From: Symsagittifera roscoffensis
Lineage: Eukaryota > Xenacoelomorpha > Acoela > Convolutidae
DNA length: 64,000 nt
Direction: 5' to 3'
NCBI RefSeq assembly: GCF_963678635.1
Contig: NC_087065.1
Coordinates: 66,493,374-66,557,373, forward strand
The stretch's first letter is position 1; each line of letters opens with the position of its first letter. Made by a program: the position numbers and the translations under genes. The notes beneath the pieces are model-generated. The model was not told the DNA's origin. It did no database searches and saw only the letters and a list, made by a program, of their open reading frames with translations. This document shows, one piece after another, positions 56,590-64,000 of this stretch.

Positions 56590-56986
56590 ATCCCGGGCGG
56601 ATGTCAACTAAATAAAGGATGCTGTCCACTATTGCAAACAATTATGTAGCACCTACATGGACACAAAATGAAGCAAGTGAGAAGACGGGAATTGGTAAAA
56701 ACTAAATGGAAATGGACTTCCGCCATGTTATTTTGACTGAAAAGCGTCTAGCTACATCAAAAGGACCAGTTTTTGGGAGGTTTTCTAGCGCAGACAATAT
56801 CTAATCCTATCAAAGAGAACGGGCAGCAAAACGACGGGGGATCAAAAATGTCTTACAAAACCAAAAATGTTCACTTAACATTCGATTGGAAAAAATCATA
56901 ATCTATTAGCCTCAAATAAGCCCTGTTTTCAGTCAGAATGTGGCTATCGACTTAACAGAGTGAGAAAATAAAAAACGATTTTCTGA

Positions 56987-57340
56987 CCTATTACTTTAGA
57001 AATGATAGATGATTTCTCGAGGAAGAGCACAACCAAACCCAAAGAAACGAAGGAAGTGATTTAAAAAATAACCTATGGTTCCCTAGTAATGACCCAACAA
57101 AATTATGTCAGAGGAGAGTTCAACATAATTTCTTACCTATTACGTTCAACAACTCCAGCTTCTGGTTGAGAAATCCAAACAATATTGTGGTTTTCACTCT
57201 TCTCAAATGGAGTGGTTGAAAAACATAATGAGGTTCTAAAATCAGTAGGTATAGAAGTTAAAATGATACACAAGTAATTAGAAACCAATCTGTGCTGTGA
57301 AACGTGAATGGAGTATCCCCTTTTCGAAATGTTTATATGG
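56987..57340 (+). pseudogene. Integrase-core remnant of another retroelement
   Basis: In one continuous phase: L-E-M-I-D-D-F-S-R-K-S at 56996-57030, matching the first-aspartate block of retroelement integrases, then 66 codons later S-N-G-V-V-E-K-H-N-E-V-L at 57203-57240, matching the block with the catalytic glutamate. Stops at 57062, near 57170 and at 57275 and the missing middle aspartate block show decay. The S-N-G-x-V-E-x-H-N form differs from the two Gypsy-type integrases in this window, so this is a third retroelement lineage. Confidence 0.55.
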
Positions 57341-58508
57341 TGAATCCTGACATTATCATCCTAAATCAAAATCAATTCTCTTAAATGTCTAATAATGCAA
57401 AACAAAAATAGATTGACTTACTTCGACAACTTTTCAGCACAATTTCAGCCGTCAGAGAAATTGAGGAAAAAATTTTAAGGAAAAACCAAAAAATGTTTAA
57501 AAAAATTAGTACGGGGGCTTACTAGCCGATTTCATGATACGCTACAAAAAAAACGATTATGCACGCCCATCGTACAGGGGACAACGTATAAGAATACAGA
57601 AAAGTGAACAAAAAATACGATTGATAAAGAGAAATATCAAAAACTAATCTAAATGCTATGTCTTTGTAAACCAAACAAAAACCCTGAATTCTGACCAAAA
57701 AATAAAAGAACCAGCAAAAAACTTTACCAGAAGGATCAGAAATATTTGACCCAAAATTGAATCTCTACCTAGCGCTCAATTTTTTTTTTTTGGATCAAAC
57801 CTGATCCTGAACACAATTTCGAGCTTGAACACATTCGAATTTAAACAAAAAGATGTCAAAAATAGAAGTTCTTTCTGCTTTAGCACAACATTTTATTTAA
57901 CTTTATTTGCTCGGCCGGAATGAAATCACCGTTAAAACTGAACATGATAGAAAAAAATGATAAAAGGAGGAATTTCTTTTAAAAAAGTTCAAAACCATTG
58001 ATGTGGAAAGTTACAAAAAAGAATGCGGGAAATACAGACACAATATCCATACAGAAAACAATCAAAAAAGATAAAATTAGCTCACAGTTAACGACATTTC
58101 ATTATTGGAATTCCAAAACTTTACCGTTACCAAAACTATACGCGCTCAAAACTAAGCTCAAAAAATACATCTAATTTAGAATCATTAGGATGAAAAATTG
58201 GAGAGAGGACCTCTATTTTTGACACGCATAGACGACATGCCCGTTTGAATTAAGAAAAAGATCAATTAGAAAAGTTGAATTCAGAATTACAAAGACAATA
58301 CTCTCTCCTATTGACCAAGGAGAGATTATATTTCAATATTTAGTTTTGACTTCATAAGCTAATCGCAAGATGATGAAAGTTTACTGTTGAGACCTGTGTT
58401 AACAGTGATAAAACACTAAGCCGGCTCAACTGAACAAGGAATCCGAAATGAAAAGAAAGAAAGAGATCAAACTTTTAGTCCCATCGTAAGAAATCAAGAC
58501 GAATTAAC
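57341..58508. other. No gene seen
   Basis: A-rich; no convincing frames beyond the integrase remnant. A run of eleven T lies near 57781. Confidence 0.5.
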
Positions 58509-59059
58509 CATTACAGGCCAAACTGTGCACTGGATAGGCGCACAATTTTGTGTCTGTATGTTCCTGGATTCCAGAGATAAGAACATGTTCCAAAATGTAA
58601 GTGGATGATTCCACCCACTTACAAAATTTCAGTGAATTCCGCGTACTAGAACCTGAAACGTAAATTTCGTCGGCACATTGATTTTGTCGCGGATTCCTTA
58701 ACGAGCAATCATGAGTAGTTGTTCCGGATTCCGCAAATGTAAGTGGCTTCCGCAATTTTATGCGGATTACGTTTATAGTTTGCGGATTCCATTTACAGAA
58801 GCGGATTCCGCGACAGCTTAAATTTACTAAAACAGATATATTATTATTTGTTCATGGATTCCACAAACTTGTTCCAGATTCCACACATTTCGTTGCGGAT
58901 TCCGAAAAGTTGCCTGTTTTTGGAGCAATTTTGAGCAATACAATGTTTTATCTATTTGTCCGTGGAATCCAAAACAGCAGAGAAGATCAAAGAAAAATAG
59001 CAATTTTGCTGATTCCAGGACAATTCTGACTTTTGCCTGTTGCGGTTTGGCCTCGTAAT
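58509..59059. mobile_element. MITE of the ATTACGAGGCCAAAC family, ~551 bp
   Basis: Inverted ends CATTACAGGCCAAAC and CATTACGAGGCCAAAC. The interior holds about ten GCGGATTCCG-type motifs in both orientations, spaced 25-60 bases. It is the longest of three members (also 14613-14813 and 20161-20390). Confidence 0.8.
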
Positions 59060-59099
59060 GACTCATGAAAACAAACGCAAATAAAAAGGAATAGGGCTT

Positions 59100-59970
59100 T
59101 GCTCAGGATTAATCAACTTCGGAACCAAACGGTGTCAGCCATGGCCCAAAAATAGACACGAAAAGAAGATTGATGTGGATACTGACCAGGCAACCGAACC
59201 ATCTGATTTGGGGAGACTGAGTAGGTACAGGTCAAAGTAAAAAAATTACACCAAAAAGTCGACTGGGCTGAGGATGAACGCACAATATGGCAAGTCATCA
59301 GAGATCGCGAATATAATAGCAAAAACAGAGATATTCAAAGCAAGTGATTTTAGATATTCTGAGGTGTTCGATCCTACCAAGAATGAACTAAAATTCTCAA
59401 GAGCTATGGGATAACGTGAGTCAGAGCCGGCGGAATCAACATCAGAGGAGGAGATCATTTAAAACCTGGATGGATGAAAACATGGAAGATATCGGAACTC
59501 GTGGCAGAAGAATCAAAAAATTACTTGACAATCGGAGGTGAAAAGGAGTGCAAGGAGAAGAACATTTAAACTAAGCTGGAACATTATCAATTTCCTCTTG
59601 TTATTTCCCATTATCATGGATGTCACAAACAAAAATGGCTTCCCTTATCCATAGTTGGCAGAAAGATATTCACTTTATCTGATGAGATGTGGAGAGCGGT
59701 TCAATTTTCTCCACCCAAGGAAGCCACGGTAAATTTGGTAAGACAACAAAGCCAAAGTTAGCAGGCAGCAGCACATGGACTAGCAGACCTAGTAGCAGAC
59801 TCTCAAATGACAATACAGAGGGAAATTGAAGAAAAAGTTTTCGTGAAAATTAAATGACCCATCGTCTATTCCCTCTGTTCAACGATATAAAACAGAAAAT
59901 CAGCATATTTGCTCTCTATGTGGATGCTACTTTGAAACCAGATCTAAACTAGTATTTATCATTAGTTATT
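59100..59970 (+). pseudogene. Unrecognised coding remnant with a C2H2-like finger
   Basis: A chain of protein-like pieces: 59105-59240 (V-D-T-D-Q-A-T-E-P-S-D-L-G-R-L), 59274-59414 from an ATG (S-D-F-R-Y-S-E-V-F-D-P-T-K), an acidic bit to 59460, 59640-59855 (F-T-L-S-D-E-M-W-R-A-V-Q-F-S-P-P-K-E) with one TAG, and in another frame near 59900 H-I-C-S-L-C-G-C-Y-F-E. Three or more stops and shifts. Possibly a dead retroelement polyprotein; the integrase remnant at 57 kb may belong with it, but the MITE lies between them. Identity unknown. Confidence 0.35.
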
Positions 59971-60039
59971 ATTATGATATTTTATCTCTAATAAATATTA
60001 AATACTAACCAATCATACTCCATCAAACTAACAACCTAT

Positions 60040-60290
60040 TTATTTGTAAAGTGTTGAAAATACTTGTAGTTTTAACACCAGAACAATTTGAATTAAACTT
60101 AGAATACAGTTGTTCTCGTTCTGGAACTAACTCGCGCAAACCGATGTACACTAGATCTATTGAGACTAGGAGATATAAGAGTAAGATTAAGATTGGTATT
60201 AGACTAAGAAGTTGCACGAATCTATCCGGCCGAAAATAAGATAGCGTGACGAGCAGACGGTGTACCTTATCTGAAATTACTCTATGAGTA
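60040..60290 (+). repeat. Dispersed repeat family D, copy 2
   Basis: Matches 11350-11620 closely, including AGCAGACGGTGTACCTTATC. Both copies can be read without stops for 60-110 codons on the minus strand (hydrophobic) and ~60 on the plus strand; neither reading is convincing. Confidence 0.75.
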
Positions 60291-60404
60291 CAGTACAAAA
60301 GACTTAACTCACCTGGTGAGACCAAAAGTCTCGAACAGACCTTAACTAACCTAGAATTGGACAAAAATTAGATTAGTGTTAGACAAATATAACATTTCAT
60401 AAAA

Positions 60405-60638
60405 ATGTTATATGACAAAAGATTAGTAATTATGTCTCTACGCCTCAATAGATCAGGTCCAATATTCCGAACAATACGAGAACTAACCGGCATTGGAAGT
60501 AGACGTCGAACAAGAGACGACATACGACAAGGAAGAAATCTACCAATTGATTTCATGATAGTACGACAAAAACGAGATCAAGTTTTTGTGTTTAGAAAAC
60601 TACCAGCAGTAAATCCAAATTTTCCTTTACTGACATAA
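60405..60638 (+). CDS. Small basic ORF at the start of retroelement copy 2
   Basis: 77 codons from ATG 60405 (or ATG 60432) to TAA. It is Arg-rich (I-G-S-R-R-R-T-R-D-D-I-R-Q-G-R) with no hydrophobic segment. It precedes the gag remnant by 1 kb. It could be an RNA-binding N-terminal piece or an unrelated exon. Family unknown. Confidence 0.35.
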   Translation: MLYDKRLVIMSLRLNRSGPIFRTIRELTGIGSRRRTRDDIRQGRNLPIDFMIVRQKRDQVFVFRKLPAVNPNFPLLT

Positions 60639-60770
60639 TATTTGAAATGAAAAAACTTTCAAATAACTTTTCATGGCGCTAAATTAAACTTAAATAACTT
60701 AAATTTTTACTTACTGACATAATATTTGAAAAACTATTTTCCAATAACATTTCATGGCGCTAAACCTATT
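60632..60770. repeat. Direct repeat of ~50 bp, two copies
   Basis: CTGACATAATATTTGAAA and CATGGCGCTAAA blocks occur in the same order near 60632-60683 and 60715-60765. Confidence 0.7.
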
Positions 60771-61598
60771 AATTGTACAAAAACGACTGATAAAAACAAC
60801 ACTTGTGGTTTTCCTTGAATCAGCTGTAAATTAAATAGCATCTTGAAAAAACTTTTATTAAATAAAAAAATACAAAAATTAGTTAGTATAAATCATAAAT
60901 TGTTAGTATATATAATTAATCACATCTTCCCAGCTTCATCGCCTAAAACATAACAGCGAATTTCAAAACTTAACAATCATCAAAACTAATACCTAACCTT
61001 AACGCTCTAACTTTAAACTATCAAGGCTTATCCTTACTTAAATTAATTTCATTTAAATAACAGATCATCAAGGCTTCCCTTGGATCTTTAAATTAAACTA
61101 TATCTAACTTTTTAAATTTTTTTCAAAATATATAAATCTCTGATCATCAGGGCCTATCCTTGGGTGGAATAGAACAATTTTGTTCTCCCCCTTTACATTT
61201 AATTAGTGTCTAACGACCTCAAATGTCGCTTCACTACCCAACCCTTATCAAAGGCCCAGAATAAACAAAAAAAATTCAAAAAACTAACCATTTTAATTAA
61301 GCTAAACAGTGAAGAACTTCAGTTACTCATCCTTCACTTGATCCCATCCCTCTTAGATGACCCTGGCTAAAACACTTATACTTAGTAAGTCATAAAATAG
61401 TATCTAACAAACTACTTGCGTTCTAATTATACCTGAACCTTGTGGATCGATTTACTATTCTCCCACCCCTTGATCACAAACCACAACCTCTAAGTAAGAT
61501 TAGGTTGGTCAAACCTTAGCTTAGAATTAATCTATCCAAACCGAATATACCACCCACGTTAAACTAACCACGAAAAATCGTAAAAACTAACAGTTTAG
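60771..61598. other. No gene seen; GATCATCA repeats
   Basis: AT-rich, stop-dense. GATCATCAAGGCTTCCCTTGG and variants occur about three times at 61015-61165. Confidence 0.5.
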
Positions 61599-62102
61599 GG
61601 CATTAGAAACACTAATCCAGATTTTGCATCCATCATCCTAAAACTTATGTCAAAAGACAATTTACGAAACAAACAAACAATCATAACACACAATTGTTTA
61701 ATTAACCACAAAAAAGTCGACCTCGTAATCACACCACACAGACAATCAGTAGGATATAGAGGAACAAAAAGACAAACACTAAGATAAAAGATTATTAACA
61801 AACGAAAACAAGTTATTAGGAAACGAGTTTCAAAACGAAGAAACGCAGTCTCAGAATCAGAAACAACCGCAAAACACGAACTTCACAATTAAGAAGACTC
61901 AAAAAACAAAAATCATCAAGTTGACGATCAAATATATTTTTCTGACTCAGAAACATCGTCACCAGCATCAGTAAAAGGCAAACGAAAAATAAAAAATTGC
62001 TGCACAAACAAACCAATACGTTGTTACAATTGGAGTCAACCAATAAGACACATTGAAAATTACACATTAATAGTAATACAACACAAAAATGATTCGAAAT
62101 GA
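61599..62102 (+). pseudogene. Gag/nucleocapsid-like remnant of retroelement copy 2
   Basis: One continuous phase with two stops (61785, 61890). The N-terminal part (I-L-K-L-M-S-K-D-N) is followed by basic and acidic tracts and, near 62000-62060, a Cys-rich end: C-C-T-N-K-P then C-Y-N-W-S-Q-P-I-R-H, which resembles a zinc knuckle (C-x2-C-x4-H) with Trp for the second Cys. It overlaps the next ORF's ATG (62089) by 14 bases. Interpretation as Gag is moderate. Confidence 0.45.
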
Positions 62103-62550
62103 AGATAACCCAGAGAATTCAGTACTTCCAATTTTAATATCACCAATAATTGAACCTCTCGGACAGATAGGATTTTGTGAAAATTTGATTGCAAACTTAT
62201 TTGAAAAAAGAGAAAGCCCGCGCACAAAAAAATTTCCCGATGTGAAAATCAAAATACAACTTCTCATATCACACAATGGAATCTACACAAAAGAAATCAG
62301 ATCACTAAAGGCATTTCATGACAGATATCTCATTCAAACTGACAATGTTGATACTGAATTTTCAAAACTTTTTACACAATACATCAAAAACATACAACAC
62401 CAAAACTCACAAAGAGCAACTCATTCACCTTCAACAAATCCTATAAACCTTTCTAGCAGTACAATTCAAAGTACCCCACAGACTTCACTACAAAAAAAAA
62501 CATCGAACGTTCCCTCAGAAAATTTAGGTTCAACCACTACATCTGAATAA
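62089..62550 (+). CDS. Unrecognised retroelement ORF of copy 2
   Basis: 153 codons, open. Residues 1-110 look globular (I-Q-L-L-I-S-H-N-G-I-Y-T-K-E-I), residues 110-150 are Ser/Thr/Pro/Gln-rich like the end of the left-hand ORF at 5663-6274, so the two are homologous at least there. The left copy lacks this globular part. Function unknown. Confidence 0.5.
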   Translation: MIRNEDNPENSVLPILISPIIEPLGQIGFCENLIANLFEKRESPRTKKFPDVKIKIQLLISHNGIYTKEIRSLKAFHDRYLIQTDNVDTEFSKLFTQYIKNIQHQNSQRATHSPSTNPINLSSSTIQSTPQTSLQKKTSNVPSENLGSTTTSE

Positions 62551-63200
62551 ATCAGAGAAAACCCTTTCAGCCCCCCAACCACAACAGAACATCTTCCATT
62601 TTGGATGACACAAGCTTTCACTCAAGGCGAAACAAATATAAAAAATGATCCAATAGACGTTTCATCTGACACATCCTTGTCACTACCTGAAACTCTTCCA
62701 CTACCCGCCCGCAACCCCTTCTTTAACTCCAATTTCACAAACAACAATTCCTACAAATTTTCCTAAAAATCTCGACGCCAGGTATAGAGTAAATTCACCA
62801 AATAACATACAACTACGAGTAGATTGGAATACATTCGTAGCACCCCCTCCATTATTTGGATAACATCATGAAAGTCAAGGGTTACACAACTGGGCACTAA
62901 ATAGATTAGAATATCGAGAGGACATTCACAAAGATATTCAAGACCATAATAAACAAAAACTTAGACAAGACAACTTGACACTAAAATTTAAAATCACAGT
63001 GAAACTAAATAATGGAGTTCATCAACCCTTGCCCCTATCCCCTCGGAATTAAACAGCTCAATCTTTACCTCCCCCGCTTGTAACCACAGAAGTAATTTAC
63101 AATAACGATAGACACACAAAAAAGACAATCGGATATATCACCTTTTATAACCCATATTCAGGACTATAGTACACATGTATTTTAAAATATTTTAATTTCT
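62551..63200 (+). pseudogene. Broken continuation between ORF and env-like region, copy 2
   Basis: Pieces in two or three frames matching 6275-6960: P-F-W-M-T-Q-A-F-T-Q-G-E near 62600, L-R-V-D-W-N-T-F-V-A-P-P near 62815, H-N-W-A-L-N-R-L near 62885 and I-T-F-Y-N-P-Y-S-G near 63140. Stops near 62764, 62860 and 63050. No enzymatic motif. Confidence 0.5.
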
Positions 63201-63221
63201 CAAACTCTTTTATTTTTCTGT

Positions 63222-64000
63222 TTGTCAGAAACTGATCCCAACAATCCTTCACCTCGAACAGGACCCCAGGATTTACTAGTCACACACTATGACTGTGAAG
63301 AAAATGAACAAAAAATCTTACACAAATACGCAGTAAACCAAGTCACTCAATGTGAATCCGAACCACAATCAATCGAAACAACAAATGTAATAGCAACACT
63401 TTACTCTAAAGCCAGAGCTACAACACTAACAGGATATAAATTCACAGCAAAATTTTCTGAAAAGAAAGTACATTGTTCCCAAGTTTCAAGCGGGAACAAA
63501 AACGGATTAGACCATGAATCTTTCTACCGAGCTAAAATCGAAAGACTATTGCACCTCATCCCTAATGATTGCAAAAACGAACTTGAAAGACTAAAAATCA
63601 CATCAAAAGAAGGCAAAAACAGAAAACTAGTAAACTTTCAAATTTTTCCAGACTCAGCACATTAAGCTGAACTTGAAAAACACCAAGGTCATATAAGACT
63701 AGATAACAAATTTCCATTTCACGGAGAACATGGAAGATTAACTTATGATCCCCATGAATTGGATACCACATATTGGAATAAACAAATTGTAAAGCATTGA
63801 TGAGAAAATACAACTTCAAAAAGTACAAGTAACACGTGATTGAAAAGATGACTCTATAACTTATCAAGGAATCAGACTTCCTTGCAAAAACGACCAAGGA
63901 TATTGCGATCCTACTACACGCACACAAGCATTAATCATTTGGTTCCCCGAAGACACCTATACCACATTTCAAGTAGCAAAAATACACGCTAGATTGATAA
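63222..64000 (+). pseudogene. Env-like region of copy 2, cut by window end
   Basis: The first 147 codons (63222-63665) are open and contain five or six Cys (D-C-E-E-N-E-Q, T-Q-C-E-S-E, H-C-S-Q-V, N-D-C-K-N-E). They match 6970-7370 of the left copy at roughly 75-80% by eye. A TAA at 63663 and later frame changes break it. It continues past the right edge. The same cautious assignment as the left copy applies. Confidence 0.5.

Noticed and set aside
56243-56641. Several frames of 80-132 codons across the N run
   Set aside because: They are mostly undefined residues through an assembly gap.

Overview
The window is AT-rich nuclear DNA from an animal, probably an invertebrate. The evidence is a TRPM-type ion-channel exon with a splice donor, several families of LTR retroelements, many short inverted-repeat elements, a tRNA-like Pol III unit and a 200-base assembly gap. 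The retroelement and DNA-polymerase families resemble ones I associate with cnidarian and other early-branching metazoan genomes, but I cannot fix the taxon from sequence alone. Almost everything is transposon-derived and mostly broken by stops and frameshifts; the clearest host coding sequence is the TRPM exon at 15.0-15.7 kb.

Layout. 1-9.8 kb: a decayed retroelement with a pol block (aspartic protease, reverse transcriptase, RNase H, integrase) between two 1.1-kb direct repeats, then an unrecognised Ser/Thr/Pro-rich ORF, a large env-like region and a further unrecognised ORF pair. 9.8-20.4 kb: repeats and the host gene, namely a ~500-bp tandem array, small coding remnants, the TRPM exon, a foldback element, an 860-bp inverted-repeat element carrying a G-quadruplex-prone core, and a hAT-like MITE with an 8-bp target duplication. 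20.4-38.1 kb: a Ty3/Gypsy-type element with ~1.75-kb LTRs, a 2.9-kb tandem duplication of its LTR-leader region, gag, protease and integrase, but no recognisable reverse transcriptase, plus an extra 3' ORF. 38.7-53.5 kb: a 14.8-kb Polinton/adintovirus-like DNA element bounded by ~650-bp terminal inverted repeats. 53.5-64 kb: a TA-flanked MITE, a tRNA-Arg-like unit, an integrase remnant of another retroelement, a further MITE, unidentified coding remnants, and a second, truncated copy of the first retroelement family that runs off the right edge.

The most interesting object is the 14.8-kb element. On its left arm it carries a leftward family-B DNA polymerase (N-terminal zinc fingers, an OTU-like Cys motif, exonuclease motifs, polymerase motifs A and B, and a mutated motif C). 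On the right are rightward small genes, including one intact acidic ORF and one zinc-finger gene that looks spliced. Its putative promoters carry arrays of CCAAT boxes in one orientation relative to each gene, and upstream of the polymerase there is a 60-bp tandem repeat carrying four perfect TGACGTCA (cAMP-response) palindromes. This looks like a virus-like element wired to host transcription factors. No integrase, packaging ATPase or capsid gene could be recognised in it.

Limits: no searches were possible. All family calls come from motifs read by eye, and boundaries of degraded features are approximate.
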